Source: Sphingomonas sp.
GTDB lineage: Bacteria > Pseudomonadota > Alphaproteobacteria > Sphingomonadales > Sphingomonadaceae
DNA length: 64,000 nt
Reading direction: 5' to 3'
Assembly (NCBI RefSeq): GCF_029239295.1
Contig: NZ_JAQZBC010000006.1
Span: forward strand, 248,001 to 312,000
Positions 46,627-56,689 of the stretch are shown here, in pieces. The notes under the pieces are model-generated. The model did not search any database and had not been told where the DNA came from. It worked only from the letters and a program-made list of their open reading frames with translations. The position numbers and the translations under genes are program-made. How positions within the stretch are numbered: position 1 is the stretch's first letter; every line of letters starts with the position of its first letter.

Positions 46627-48864
46627 AACAGTGCAGCCGCTTCCGGTAGAGAGGCGGCGGACTGCTTGCCCGCGATTGCTCCAGGCTCGGGCTGAGCGCG
46701 CCAACGTCTTTGACGGGCGGGCATCGGCGCTGGCCGCGTCGCGCTGATCCACGGATGGTCATCGCCAGCGCGGATGACGGTATCTATCCGCCCCGTCTTG
46801 AGTGAGATCGCGGCGCCGCCCGTTTGCTGCAGTGTCTCACGATCGAGGCGCATCCATCGCGGCGTGCAGCGACGCGGGAGGCGTCGTTCACTGATCACGA
46901 TATCTGATCGGCGGCACGCATCGATCAACTCACCAGCTGGCACCAGATAGGCGCTGCGGGTGGCGAGAATGCGCCACATGCGGCCCCCGGCAGACAAGTC
47001 GATACGGCAGAGGTCGCGCGAGCACCGCGCGATACCGTGTTCCGATAGGAGTACCGGTGCCACATCGGAGCCGCCGTTTTCGGCCAGCATGTCGCGCGTG
47101 TAGTCGCCCGTCCTGTCGCGTAGCAGAGCAACCCGACCATCGGGCAAGCGCACGCCGACGTGCCGACCATCACCGGTGACAAGGATGTCCGGAGGCGGCG
47201 TGGCGAGTGCCCACAAAGCGCCGATCGCAACCGGGATCAGCCCGATCCGCCGCCAGCGGGTGCGCCACAGCGCGAGCCACAATCCCCCGGCGACCATCAG
47301 CCCGAACGCTCCCGCGGGCATGGCGGGCAATGCAGCTACCGCGCCGGGCGCGCTGGCCGTCGACCGGGCAATCCACAACAACAAGCCAAGCCCCTGCCCC
47401 CCCAGCCACCAAAAAGGTGCGCCAAGGCCGATGGCGTCGAAAAGCAACGCCAGCGCCTCCAACGGCATCACGACAAAGGTGGTCAGCGGAATAGCGATGA
47501 TGTTGGCGAGCGCGCCGTACACGCCCGCCTTGTGGAAATGATATACCGCGATCGGCATCAGCACGATCTCGACGATGAGGCCGGTCAGCAGCAACGATCC
47601 GGCGCCGCGCAGCGTGCGCCCCGCCCACCCCTCCTCGCGCGGCGCGAACCATCGGCGAACCGCCGGATGCTCGGCCAGCGCGATGATCGCGGTAACGGCG
47701 GCAAAGGATAGCTGGAAACTGGGGCTCGCGAGCGACTCCGGCCAGAGCAGCAGAACGACGAGCGCGCCGGTCGCCACAAGCCGCAGCGTCAACGCCTCGC
47801 GCCCCATCGCCATCGCAGCAAGCACCAAGAGCGCCGCGATGCAGCTACGGATCGTCGGCACCTCGCTGCCCGTCAGCCAGGTATAGCCGAGCGCTGCGGC
47901 CGCCGCGGTGGCCGCAGAGACCAGCGGTACCCGGCCTGTCAGCGCTAGTCTCATGTTGAGTGCCAGAAGGCGGCTGGCGAGGATCATCGTCAGCCCCACG
48001 ACGGCGGTGATGTGCAGCCCACTGACCGAGAGGAGATGCGCCAGCCCTGATCGGCGCATCGCCTCCTGATCCGGCTCCTCGATGCCGCCCGTATCTCCGG
48101 TTGCCAACGCCGCAGCGATCCCGCCCTCGCTGCCGTCGAGACTTGCCTGGATATGCCGTGAGAGGCGCGCGCGGAGGGGCTCGCCTGTCATTGCGCCGGA
48201 CAGTATCTCGGGCCGCCCGAGCGCCCGTCCCGTCGCGCCGATCCCGCTGAACCAGGCCACACGCGCGAAATCATAGGCGCCGGGAACAGCCGGCGGGGGG
48301 GGGGGGCGGCATCAACCGCACGCGCAGGCGGATCGTGGCACCGGGCAAAAGCCCCTCGGGCACGTCCTTGTCCGGAACGTTGACGCGTACATGAATTGGT
48401 GCGGGTGCAGGCGCACGCCCGAGCCATCGAAGATCCCCAAGCCGCAAACGCACGAGATCACGGGCCGGAAGCGTGTTCACCGCCTCCACCCTGGCGGTGA
48501 GCCTCGCGATCGTAGGACGCGTCAGCACCGGTGCGGCCGCCATCTCTGCGCGCAACCATACCAGAGCGAGCCCCGCCGCGAACGCGGTGCCCCCTATCGC
48601 GACCACGACGCCGGCTCGCCCGCCGCGCGTGATTGCAAGAGCGCACAACGCGACAGCCAGAGCGCCGAAAAACGCTGCCTGCCAGGCAATCGGGTCCGGC
48701 AGCACGAACCAGGCAGCGATTCCGGCGCCCAGCCCCACCGGCAGCCACAGGGGCAGTTGATCCCGCTCCGCCTCCAGCCAGGATTCCAGGCGGGCCCGCG
48801 CGGTTTGAAGCGCCGGGGCGTAAGTGCTAGGGGCGGGCGCGGCCGTAGTCGCCATCTTATCCAT
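46617..48864 (-). pseudogene. comEC: comEC (competence DNA channel) split by a frameshift at a C12 tract
   Basis: Inner-membrane DNA-uptake channel ComEC/Rec2. Two frames together give one gene of about 750 codons. The first (48864, or ATG 48855 or 48915, to 48271) has membrane helices and the OB-fold-like DUF4131 part, then runs into LMPPPPPAGCSRRL and a stop. The second (readable from before 48260 to 46617) continues with the conserved YDFARVAWFSGIGATG, the competence domain (HLLSVSGLHITAVVG) and a degenerate metallo-beta-lactamase-like end. The frames swap exactly in 12 consecutive C at 48295-48306 (coding strand). One C fewer would restore PAVPGAYDFARVAWFSG. Explanations are sequencing error, mutation, phase variation or transcript slippage. 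It is divergent from gltX. Confidence 0.88.
48295..48306. repeat. 12-base G/C homopolymer inside comEC
   Basis: Twelve consecutive G on the plus strand (C on the comEC coding strand), coding for the proline run after Met-Pro. The N-terminal and C-terminal frames of comEC meet here and differ by one base. A tract of 11 or 14 would give one continuous frame. Confidence 0.95.
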
Positions 48865-48884
48865 CAGCCTGGGAGCAAGCGCGC

Positions 48885-50336
48885 TTGAGCGCAACCATTG
48901 AAACCCGCGATGCAACCGTGGTCACACGGTTCGCACCCTCCCCCACCGGATTCCTGCATTTGGGGGGCGCGCGAACGGCGCTGTTCAACCTGCTGTTTGC
49001 GCGACACCATGGCGGACGTTTTCTGCTCCGCATCGAGGATACCGATCGCGCGCGATCCACCCAGCCTGCGATAGACGCGATCCTTTCAGGCATGCGATGG
49101 CTCGGTCTCGATTGGGATGGCGAGGAAGTCTATCAATCGGCGCGAGCGCCGCGGCATGCGGAAGTGGCCGAGGCGATGATCGCTGCCGGCGCCGCCTATC
49201 GTTGCTACATGACCGCCGAGGAAATCGAGGCAATACGTGCCGAGGCGCAGGCGAAAAAGCAGCCGCTGCGCATCCGCTCGCCCTGGCGCGATCGCGTGAA
49301 TGACGATCCTTCGGCGCCGTTCGTGGTCCGCCTTCGCGCGCCGACCGATGGGGCGACCACGATCAACGATCTGGTCCAGGGGCCGGTAACGGTCCAGAAC
49401 GCCGAACTCGACGATCTCGTGCTGCTTCGTTCTGACGGCACTCCGACCTATATGCTGGCGGTCGTGGTAGACGATCACGACATGGGCGTGACGCACATCA
49501 TCCGCGGCGACGATCACCTGAACAATGCGTTTCGCCAATTGCCCATCATCAAGGCGATGGGCTGGCCGGAACCAGCCTATGCTCACATCCCGCTGATCCA
49601 TGGCAGCGACGGCGCCAAGCTGTCGAAGCGACATGGGGCGGTCGGAATTGAGGCGTATCGCGACGAGCTCGGCATTCTCCCCGAGGCGCTCGACAATTAC
49701 CTGCTGCGCCTTGGCTGGGGCCATGGCGACAATGAGATCATCAGCCGCGAACAGGCGATCGAGTGGTTCGACCTGTCGAGCGTCGGCAAGGCGCCGTCCC
49801 GTTTCGACCTGAAGAAGCTGGAAAATCTGAACGGCCACTACATCCGCAGCGCCGATGACGCCCGACTGGCGGAACTGGTGGCAGAACGGCTGAGACTGCC
49901 GAAAGATGATCCGCGCCGCCCGCTGATCGCCGCGGCCATGCCGGCCTTGAAGCCGCGCGCCGCCAATTTGAACGAACTCGCGGACGGCGCGCGTTTCCTG
50001 ATTGTTTCCCGCCCGTTGCCGATCGCGCCCGATGCGGAGCCGCTTCTGGCCGGCGATGCACCGTTGACGCTGGCAAAGGTGCATGACGCGCTTGACGCTG
50101 TGGCCAAGTGGGATACGGAAGCGCTCGAAGAAGCGGTGCGGCAGGTCGCCGAGACGCTGGGCTTGAAGCTCGGCCAGGTGGCCCAGCCGCTCCGTGCCGC
50201 ACTCACCGGCCGCCGGACCTCGCCCGGCATCTTCGACGTGCTCGCACTGCTCGGGCGTGACGAAAGTCTCGCCCGCATCGCTGATCATGCCGCGGATCAA
50301 ACGGCCGCCCATGGGAAGGACGAAAACGATGACTGA
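48885..50336 (+). CDS. gltX: Glutamate--tRNA ligase
   Basis: Class I aminoacyl-tRNA synthetase, 483 aa, charging tRNA-Glu (and possibly tRNA-Gln, as in many Alphaproteobacteria with an indirect path). The HIGH-type motif is [17 protein letters not shown] and the KMSKS-type motif is [16 protein letters not shown] is present. The start is a TTG at 48885 with GGGAG 9 bases upstream; GTG 48918, just before the catalytic core, is an alternative. It overlaps gltA by 8 bases. Its 5' end lies within the upstream part of the divergent comEC, so the two share promoter DNA. Confidence 0.95.
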   Translation: MSATIETRDATVVTRFAPSPTGFLHLGGARTALFNLLFARHHGGRFLLRIEDTDRARSTQPAIDAILSGMRWLGLDWDGEEVYQSARAPRHAEVAEAMIAAGAAYRCYMTAEEIEAIRAEAQAKKQPLRIRSPWRDRVNDDPSAPFVVRLRAPTDGATTINDLVQGPVTVQNAELDDLVLLRSDGTPTYMLAVVVDDHDMGVTHIIRGDDHLNNAFRQLPIIKAMGWPEPAYAHIPLIHGSDGAKLSKRHGAVGIEAYRDELGILPEALDNYLLRLGWGHGDNEIISREQAIEWFDLSSVGKAPSRFDLKKLENLNGHYIRSADDARLAELVAERLRLPKDDPRRPLIAAAMPALKPRAANLNELADGARFLIVSRPLPIAPDAEPLLAGDAPLTLAKVHDALDAVAKWDTEALEEAVRQVAETLGLKLGQVAQPLRAALTGRRTSPGIFDVLALLGRDESLARIADHAADQTAAHGKDENDD

Positions 50337-51609
50337 TGCCAAGCTGTCCCTTGGGGACAAGAACTTCGGCTATCCCGTGCTGTCGGGCACGGTTGGCCCT
50401 GACGTGGTCGACATCCGCAAGATGTATGGTCAGACCGGCGCCTTCACCTATGATCCCGGCTTCACCTCCACCGCGTCGTGCCAGTCCAAGCTGACCTATA
50501 TCGACGGTGACGAAGGTGTTCTGCTTCACCGCGGCTATCCGATCGGCGAGCTGGCCGAGAACTCGAGCTTCATGGAGGTCGCCTACCTCCTCCTGAACGG
50601 CGAGCTGCCGAAGGGCAACGAACTGGACAAGTTCGAAAGCACGATTACCCGCCACACCATGCTCCATGAGCAGCTGGCGACGTTCTACCGCGGTTTCCGC
50701 CGCGACGCGCACCCGATGGCGATCATGTGCGGCGTGGTCGGCGCGCTTTCCGCCTTCTACCACGATTCGACCGACATCCACGATCCGACGCAGCGGATGA
50801 TCGCGTCACACCGGCTGATCGCCAAGATGCCGACGATCGCGGCGATGGCGTACAAGTACAGCGTGGGTCAGCCGTTCCAGTATCCGGACAACTCGCTAAG
50901 CTACACCGGCAACTTCCTGAAGATGACCTTCGGCGTGCCGGCCGAGCCGTACGAAGTGAACCCGGCGGTCGAAAAGGCGATGGATCGCATCTTCATCCTC
51001 CACGCCGATCACGAGCAGAACGCGTCGACCTCGACCGTCCGTCTCGCTGGTTCGTCGGGCGCGAACCCGTTTGCATGCATCGCGGCCGGCATCGCCTGCC
51101 TTTGGGGCCCTGCCCATGGCGGCGCGAACGAAGCCGCACTCAACATGCTGCAGGAAATCGGCACGCCGGACCGCATTCCGGAGTTCATCAATCGGGCGAA
51201 GGACAAGAACGATCCGTTCCGCCTGATGGGCTTCGGTCACCGCGTGTACAAGAACTACGATCCACGCGCGACGGTGATGCAAAAGACGGTGCGTGAAGTG
51301 TTCGAGGCGCTGAACGTCAACGACCCGCTGTTCGAAACCGCGCTGCGGCTCGAAGAACTCGCGCTCAGCGACGATTACTTCATCGAGAAGAAGCTGTTCC
51401 CGAACGTCGACTTCTACTCCGGCGTGATCCTGTCGGCGATCGGCTTCCCGACGTCGATGTTCACCGTGCTGTTCGCTTTGGCCCGTACCGTCGGCTGGGT
51501 GGCGCAGTGGAACGAGATGATCACCGATCCTGACCAGAAGATCGGCCGTCCGCGTCAGTTGTACACCGGGCCGACTGCTCGTCCGTACGTTCCGCTCAAC
51601 GAGCGCTAA
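50329..51609 (+). CDS. gltA: Citrate synthase
   Basis: First TCA-cycle enzyme, 426 aa, a typical type II hexameric citrate synthase length. Active-site residues are visible in [12 protein letters not shown] (His) and [15 protein letters not shown] (His, Arg), with the N-terminal [19 protein letters not shown]. The start ATG 50329 gives MTDAKLSLG and has GGAAGG 9 bases upstream; an in-frame ATG at 50311 is less likely. It overlaps the end of gltX by 8 bases, indicating a shared transcript. Confidence 0.97.
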   Translation: MTDAKLSLGDKNFGYPVLSGTVGPDVVDIRKMYGQTGAFTYDPGFTSTASCQSKLTYIDGDEGVLLHRGYPIGELAENSSFMEVAYLLLNGELPKGNELDKFESTITRHTMLHEQLATFYRGFRRDAHPMAIMCGVVGALSAFYHDSTDIHDPTQRMIASHRLIAKMPTIAAMAYKYSVGQPFQYPDNSLSYTGNFLKMTFGVPAEPYEVNPAVEKAMDRIFILHADHEQNASTSTVRLAGSSGANPFACIAAGIACLWGPAHGGANEAALNMLQEIGTPDRIPEFINRAKDKNDPFRLMGFGHRVYKNYDPRATVMQKTVREVFEALNVNDPLFETALRLEELALSDDYFIEKKLFPNVDFYSGVILSAIGFPTSMFTVLFALARTVGWVAQWNEMITDPDQKIGRPRQLYTGPTARPYVPLNER

Positions 51610-51610
51610 G

Positions 51611-51811
51611 ATGCGACGCTGGCGCCCCGTGCTGTTTGCGCTGGGCGCCATCCTCGCACTGGTCGGGCTGCTGTGGATTGGCCAAGGCTTGGGCTATGTG
51701 CAGTGGCCCTCTTCCAGCTTCATGCTGCAGCAGCGCGCCTGGGCAGACCGTGGCGCCTTCCTCGCTGCCGCCGGGCTGGTGCTGATCCTGCTCTCTCGTC
51801 GGCTGCGCTGA
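51611..51811 (+). CDS. Small two-helix membrane protein downstream of gltA
   Basis: Protein of 66 aa starting one base after the gltA stop. A basic N-terminus (MRRWRP) leads into a hydrophobic helix (VLFALGAILALVGLLWIGQG), a short polar loop with WPSSSFMLQQRAWADR, and a second helix (GAFLAAAGLVLILL) ending in RRLR. The pattern is that of a real inner-membrane protein rather than a shadow frame. No family or function is recognised. Its position suggests co-transcription with gltX-gltA. Confidence 0.75.
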   Translation: MRRWRPVLFALGAILALVGLLWIGQGLGYVQWPSSSFMLQQRAWADRGAFLAAAGLVLILLSRRLR

Positions 51812-51824
51812 GCGCGGCGTAGAC

Positions 51825-53078
51825 TTATCTCTCCAGCTCGTATCGAACTCCGAGCGAGAGCAAGAAGCCGCTGAAGTCATAGAGGTCGGGTGTTGCGTCA
51901 CGGCGCCGATATGCCGCCGTCAGACGCACACGGGCGCGCTCACGCCGATACTCCATTCCCAGCGCGTAATCCTGGGTGGTATCGTCAATGAGCTGCAATG
52001 GGCGGGGTGCGGCGCCGAATTCAAAATTTCGGGTCATCAGCGATGCGGTCGCATCGAAGCGAAGAGCCGGCCCGAGGGCATAGACAATCGTGCCGCCATA
52101 GCTGCTTCGGCGTATCTGGTTGGCGAAGGTACCGGGTGCGGCATCAATGGTCCGGGATGTCCGCAGTGTTAGCCGCGCCGTGTCCGCCAAGCGCAAGCTG
52201 GTTGCCAAATCCCAGTTTAGCCCGTTCAACCGGCGAGCGGATGGCATGGCCGGCTCGCTGACAGCGGCATAGCCGATCGATGCTGTCATCTGCAGGGCCG
52301 CACCGAGGCGCCGATCGAAGCCGACGCCTGCATAGGAAACTCGAAAGCGTGGCGGACCCAGCGAACTGTCGACGGAGCGCCGATCATAGTCGAAGGTGGT
52401 CCGGCGTACGACGACGCTGACGATACCGACCGCGGGGTTCACATAGGCGAGTCCGGCTGCATAGTGCGTCTGAGTGACGTCCTGTACCTGCCGAACGGCA
52501 GCGCTGTTCGCCGTATCAACATGCCCGATCGAGGCGAAGGGGCGTACACCGATCTGCGGGCCGCAGGTCAGCGACAGGTCGGCCCGGCTGACGGTCTGCA
52601 CATTGACAGCGGCCCCGTCGGGCAGGTTCGCCACTAACGACAGATCGGCGAGGTCGCTCTGGCCGCGACGATAGCCAAGGCCCGCATTCACCCCGCAGAA
52701 CGCAACCGAAAGCTTGCCAGCAGCGGATAGATCGATCCGCTCGCGATCAAGCCGGCTGTTGCGGGCATAGGCGTCATAGCCGACCTGCCCAAGGAGATCG
52801 AAAGAGCCGCGTCCACCAGGCAGGGAGAGGTCAATCGCCGCAACGGTGCTGCTACGAACGTCCTTGCGATCGAGTCCTCGCAAAGTGGCGACTTCCTCGC
52901 TGCCCCGCGCGACGTTCGTGTCGTAGAGAAGCTCGGATGCGACCGAGAGCGTGATTGTTCGCGCCGGTGGGTTGAAGGTGTGACCATCAAGCGGCGCCAC
53001 CTGCGCTCGCCCTTCGGCTGCGAGGGCGAAGGCCAGCGTGACGGCGCTGCCCTTGGCGATGCGTCGGGCGGCCAGCAT
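51825..53078 (-). CDS. Outer-membrane beta-barrel protein, likely polysaccharide-related
   Basis: Outer-membrane barrel of about 417 aa. A signal sequence (GSAVTLAFALAAEGRAQ) is followed by many amphipathic strands such as TITLSVASELLYDTNVARG and GFLLSLGVRYELER at the end. The motif YDTNV near the first strand is common in the barrel family found beside exopolysaccharide genes. The start ATG 53078 lies 5 bases after the stop of the upstream gene; other frames upstream overlap that gene. It belongs to the surface-polysaccharide group at 51.8-55.6 kb and is a likely relative of the barrel at 21.7 kb. Function is not known. Confidence 0.8.
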   Translation of the reverse strand: MLAARRIAKGSAVTLAFALAAEGRAQVAPLDGHTFNPPARTITLSVASELLYDTNVARGSEEVATLRGLDRKDVRSSTVAAIDLSLPGGRGSFDLLGQVGYDAYARNSRLDRERIDLSAAGKLSVAFCGVNAGLGYRRGQSDLADLSLVANLPDGAAVNVQTVSRADLSLTCGPQIGVRPFASIGHVDTANSAAVRQVQDVTQTHYAAGLAYVNPAVGIVSVVVRRTTFDYDRRSVDSSLGPPRFRVSYAGVGFDRRLGAALQMTASIGYAAVSEPAMPSARRLNGLNWDLATSLRLADTARLTLRTSRTIDAAPGTFANQIRRSSYGGTIVYALGPALRFDATASLMTRNFEFGAAPRPLQLIDDTTQDYALGMEYRRERARVRLTAAYRRRDATPDLYDFSGFLLSLGVRYELER

Positions 53079-53083
53079 CGTCG

Positions 53084-54328
53084 TCAACGGTGCATTCCCG
53101 CCCACGTGCGACGCCAGCGGCGCTGCCAAACCCGCCGCAGGGTCCCCAGAAAGTTGTGGGTGAGGTCATACAGCCGGCCACGACGTGCTGCCCGCATCAC
53201 GTCCAGATCACGCATGCGCGGCGTCGCTTGGCCCAGCAACCGCGTCGCCAGCACCCGCGCAGCAACCATCCGCTTCCGCTGCGCTTGGGCGGGCTGCATC
53301 CGGCTGATGTCGGATATCGGCAAGGGCGACGCATCGACCACCCCTGCAGCTTGGGCCGAACGCAGTAGCGCCTCGCCGGTCGCTGTGCGGGCCGCAATCA
53401 GGCTCCGTCCGTCCTCCTCCTCGAACAGGGGATAACCGGCATCGTCGCCGTGCCAGGCGTCGGCGCAGGCGATATCCGCGGTTCCCCCGACGGCGTCGGG
53501 GCAGATTTTGCAGCGGAACTGCACTTCGCGGCTGAGATGCGCGCCCCAGCTTTCTGAGTAAGGCATTTCCGCCCTCCCCCCCTCGGCGGTCGTGGCCACC
53601 GTCAGCCCCGGCCAGCCTTGGCCGCGGTAGCGGAAGGATTGAAGCTGGCGGGCGTCCAGCCCCATCGCCGCGACAATACGACGCGCGCCATCCTCGCTGG
53701 GCATCCCGCCGCAGAAGAAGGAAAGCATGAGCGGGACGTGCGCTGCCACGCGCGGATCATGGCGACTAAGGCGACGTAGCGCGGAAACGTCACAAGGCTT
53801 TCCCACAAAGGCAAACCGCCCACCCTCCGCCAATGCGCAATCGATCCCAGCCAAAGGGGATGACGCGGCGTAGCGCGACCCCGCCCCGGCGAGGATCTGC
53901 GCGGCATTGGTGGACCAGCGCATTTTGTTGCCGAGGGGGTGGGACGGATCTGCCTCGACGTGAAGAACGCGATCAACCAGCCCCGTATTCAGGGCGTGAA
54001 TCAGCAACGCTGACAAGGCGCCGCCAGATGCACCGGCGAACCGGATTGCCGGATCGGTCGCCGCTCCTTCCAGTGTTTGACGCCAAGGACCCCAAACAGG
54101 ATGCCGCTCAGCTTCTTTCGGCCATGGCGCCACCACCTGTCCTGGGCAGCTGGCGGCAATTTTCGCGTCGATAGAGGGGGAGACCGGCTGCCGCTGGAGC
54201 GGCCGCGCATAGCCAGGGGCTGCCATTCCCATGACGATCGCGCTGCCTGAGATGCCGGCGCAGAGACCACAGCCGCTACAAAGATCGGCCTTCAGGACTC
54301 GGGCAACCGTACCGGAATGTTCCTTCAC
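53084..54328 (-). CDS. F420-hydrogenase/dehydrogenase beta-subunit-like iron-sulfur protein
   Basis: Protein of 414 aa of the coenzyme F420 hydrogenase/dehydrogenase beta family. The N-terminus has a ferredoxin-like CSGCGLC motif, but the usual fourth CP cysteine is missing; later cysteines are in ASCPGQV and FRCKICPDA. The central SGGALSALLIHAL and FVGKPCDVSALRRL motifs are typical of the family. Such proteins often sit next to pyruvyl-transferase-like genes in capsule or EPS loci; their reaction is unclear, and F420 itself is not expected in sphingomonads. The GTG start overlaps the pyruvyl-transferase-like gene stop (GTGA). Confidence 0.82.
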   Translation of the reverse strand: MKEHSGTVARVLKADLCSGCGLCAGISGSAIVMGMAAPGYARPLQRQPVSPSIDAKIAASCPGQVVAPWPKEAERHPVWGPWRQTLEGAATDPAIRFAGASGGALSALLIHALNTGLVDRVLHVEADPSHPLGNKMRWSTNAAQILAGAGSRYAASSPLAGIDCALAEGGRFAFVGKPCDVSALRRLSRHDPRVAAHVPLMLSFFCGGMPSEDGARRIVAAMGLDARQLQSFRYRGQGWPGLTVATTAEGGRAEMPYSESWGAHLSREVQFRCKICPDAVGGTADIACADAWHGDDAGYPLFEEEDGRSLIAARTATGEALLRSAQAAGVVDASPLPISDISRMQPAQAQRKRMVAARVLATRLLGQATPRMRDLDVMRAARRGRLYDLTHNFLGTLRRVWQRRWRRTWAGMHR

Positions 54329-55551
54329 ACACGATCACCCACGGCCGCGAAGAGTGAGCGCAGCGTCGCCCGATAGTCTGCCAGCAAGCTCTCTACACGA
54401 GCAGTCCCCGCTTCCTCCGCCGAGGCGAGGCGACTTCGCTCGGCCATCGCGCGCATGACGAGGGACACGGCATCGTCCTCGTCCACGCCGGTCACCGGGA
54501 CCATCGCGTCGTAGCCGAGCAGGCCGAACAGACCCGTGAACTTGCGGCTATAGGCGACGGGAATGACCGGCACGCCGCTGGAGAATGCCGCGATGCAGGC
54601 ATGCATGCGCCCCGCCACCAACAGGTCCAGGCCCGAGATATAGCTCTTTGCTTCGGAAGGTCCGGTGAAATCGGGAACGCGGACGGAGGTAGGGAACTCC
54701 CTTGCGAGGCGATCGGCAACCGCGCCGTCATCGTCCGTCTTGATATGCGCGCTGGTCGCATGGGAGATCAGATGAACATCGATCGCCGGCTGCTCGGACA
54801 GTGCGGTGAGCAGACGGCGCGTGAAAACGGCATAGTCATAGGACAGGCCGAAGCGATTGCTGCCTCCTTCCGCGTCGGCAAAGAGCAGGCCGGAGACATT
54901 GACGCCTACGCGCAGGCGCGACGAACCGCGCAGCGATGACCGATCAACGAACGGCAGTTCGAACGCGACGTCGACCGCCAGCTTAACATCGCTGTCTGGC
55001 GCCAGCGTCAGTGCCGCCGCTCGGGACGCTTCGTCCCGTGCGAACACGGCGCGACTCCGCCGCATGATATAGGCGGCAACCGCCTTATATCCGCTCCCGG
55101 TGAACGGCCCGATCGTCTGCGGTGACAGGACAAGCGGCCGATCGCGCGCGATCGCAAGCAGCTTCGTCAACGTCAGAAAGGCGAAGCGGCGCGGCCCGTA
55201 GATATCTGTGAAGCTGTCCCCAGCACCTATGTCGAGGACGCAATCGACCTCCCCCATGGCGCGCCAGATGGCGCCACCGGGCGTCAGCGCGCGCCAATCG
55301 ATGGGCACCATCCGGGTGTCAGGGAACGCAGGTGGTGCGGGCTCTGCCTCCCGCGCGCCCATGATCACGAAGCGGGGCGACAATCCGGCATCGCGCGCCG
55401 CCTTTCGCGCAATCGCCAGGTTTGCGAGCGTTAGCGCGCCGATGCCGAGGTTACCGGAATTCAAGGAATGCCACAGCAGACCGATCGTTATCGTGCGGAC
55501 GGTCTGTCCATCGCCGTGACGCTCATCGAAGAATGCCGCCCGGCCATGCAT
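54325..55551 (-). CDS. Polysaccharide pyruvyl transferase family protein (WcaK-like)
   Basis: Protein of about 408 aa of the CsaB/WcaK pyruvyl-transferase superfamily (GT-B-like fold). Motifs: LLWHSLNSGNLGIGALTLANL at the start, DIGAGDSFTDIYG, LSPQTIGPFTG, and the C-terminal YISGLDLLVAGRMHACIAAFSSGVPVIPVAYSRK with the conserved GRMH and AYxxK elements. It may add pyruvate ketals to a surface polysaccharide. The ribosome binding site is weak, and the first 18 residues before TVRTITIGLLW could be excess, but no better start codon is seen. It is coupled to the F420-beta-like gene. Confidence 0.85.
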   Translation of the reverse strand: MHGRAAFFDERHGDGQTVRTITIGLLWHSLNSGNLGIGALTLANLAIARKAARDAGLSPRFVIMGAREAEPAPPAFPDTRMVPIDWRALTPGGAIWRAMGEVDCVLDIGAGDSFTDIYGPRRFAFLTLTKLLAIARDRPLVLSPQTIGPFTGSGYKAVAAYIMRRSRAVFARDEASRAAALTLAPDSDVKLAVDVAFELPFVDRSSLRGSSRLRVGVNVSGLLFADAEGGSNRFGLSYDYAVFTRRLLTALSEQPAIDVHLISHATSAHIKTDDDGAVADRLAREFPTSVRVPDFTGPSEAKSYISGLDLLVAGRMHACIAAFSSGVPVIPVAYSRKFTGLFGLLGYDAMVPVTGVDEDDAVSLVMRAMAERSRLASAEEAGTARVESLLADYRATLRSLFAAVGDRV

Positions 55552-55615
55552 TGTGACGCGCCCCCATCAATCCCTGCGGCTGTGTGGCGCAATTTCTCGG
55601 CGGATGTTCGGTTTA

Positions 55616-55630
55616 GCGCCGTTTCGGCGC
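55616..55630 (-). terminator. Short hairpin after the spermidine-synthase-like gene
   Basis: Perfect 6-bp stem GCGCCG-TTT-CGGCGC, 20 bases after the stop of the minus-strand gene that ends at 55650. Only a weak tail (TAAACC) follows, so it is a tentative terminator. Confidence 0.35.
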
Positions 55631-55649
55631 CATCTTCACGGCCAGACGA

Positions 55650-56321
55650 TCAATCCCGCCGGGCAAACCAGATGACGTGGGTGGCACCCTTACCATTGTC
55701 GCGCGCCTTTACGCGGACCTCGTCCACGCTGAAGCCCGCGCTCGCCAGTCGCCGTGCGAAGGGCGCGTCGGGCGCGGCAGACCACACCGCCAATATTCCT
55801 CCGGGACGGAGCGCACGCCAAGCCGCCTCGATCCCGCGCGTGGAATAGATGCCGTCGTTCGCCGGACGCGTCAGTCCGTCGGGACCGTTATCAACATCGA
55901 GGAGGATCGCATCATAGCAACCGCGATCGCGCCGGATGATGTCCGCGACGTCACCCGTCTCCAGCGTGACGCGGGGATCATCGAGGCAACCCGCCGTCAA
56001 CGAGGCCATCGGGCCCCGCGCCCATCCGATGATGCCGGGAACCAGCTCGGCAACGACGACGCTGGCCTCAGGGCCGAGCAGATCGAGCACCGCACGAAGC
56101 GTGAAGCCCATGCCATAGCCGCCGATCAACAGCCGCGGCGCGGGGCGACCGGCGAGCCGCTGACACGTCATCGTGCCAAGCGCCACCTCTGAGCCGCTCA
56201 TTCGCGTGCTCATCAGTTCATTGCGCTCAAGCACGATCATGAAGTCAGCGCCGCGACGGAACAATCGCAACGGGGGACCGCCCGGCACCTCAGCGGTGCC
56301 GACCAGTTCGCGAGGGGTCAC
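55650..56321 (-). CDS. Spermidine-synthase-like SAM-fold protein
   Basis: Protein of 223 aa with the Rossmann core of spermidine synthases: LLIGGYGMGFTLRAVLDLLG (motif I, GGxGxG-like), VVVAELVPGI (acidic strand), DAILLDVDNGPDGL and LRPGGILAVWS. The N-terminal beta-domain of true spermidine synthases is very short, so the protein is probably a methyltransferase or orphan relative rather than a standard SpeE. The GTG start overlaps the stop of the upstream small gene (GTGA). The function is not known. Confidence 0.8.
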   Translation of the reverse strand: MTPRELVGTAEVPGGPPLRLFRRGADFMIVLERNELMSTRMSGSEVALGTMTCQRLAGRPAPRLLIGGYGMGFTLRAVLDLLGPEASVVVAELVPGIIGWARGPMASLTAGCLDDPRVTLETGDVADIIRRDRGCYDAILLDVDNGPDGLTRPANDGIYSTRGIEAAWRALRPGGILAVWSAAPDAPFARRLASAGFSVDEVRVKARDNGKGATHVIWFARRD

Positions 56322-56689
56322 TTGCGTTGGCGGGCCTTGCGCGCCGCGTAGCGGGCGTCGCGCGCCGCCTTCAGCTCGGCTGCGGTCGGGATGTGAGGGA
56401 CCGGAGCTGCGCGACGGGACGCCGCCAGTCGCTCGGTTTCCTCATCGGCCTCGGCCTGCGCCTTGGCGCGCTGCTCTGCCTTTGCGGCCTTTTCGGCCTC
56501 GATCGCGGCCTTATGGGCGGCGCGGCGCTCGGCCGCGGCGGCCTCACGCGCTTCGAGCGCAGCCGCACGGGCCGCCAGAGCCTCCGCATCGGGCGCTGCC
56601 TTGGCGCGCTGCTTTTCGACAGCGAGCTGCTTCGCGGCGCGCGAGGCGGCCGCACGATCATTGAACGTCGGGAGTTTGAAACCTGCCAT
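56318..56689 (-). CDS. Small highly charged coiled-coil protein (DUF6481-like)
   Basis: Protein of 123 aa starting MAGFKLPTFNDRAAASRAAK and made almost entirely of Ala, Arg, Lys and Glu, predicted as one long helix or coiled coil at residues 15-95. The head matches my memory of the alphaproteobacterial DUF6481 family. No function is known. ATG 56689 is chosen over 56701 because it gives this head. It is translationally coupled to the spermidine-synthase-like gene (GTGA). Confidence 0.78.
   Translation of the reverse strand: MAGFKLPTFNDRAAASRAAKQLAVEKQRAKAAPDAEALAARAAALEAREAAAAERRAAHKAAIEAEKAAKAEQRAKAQAEADEETERLAASRRAAPVPHIPTAAELKAARDARYAARKARQRK

Noticed and set aside
49086..50360. A 424-codon minus-strand frame opposite gltX
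   Set aside because: Antisense to a complete tRNA synthetase; low-complexity Arg/Gln/Asp composition.
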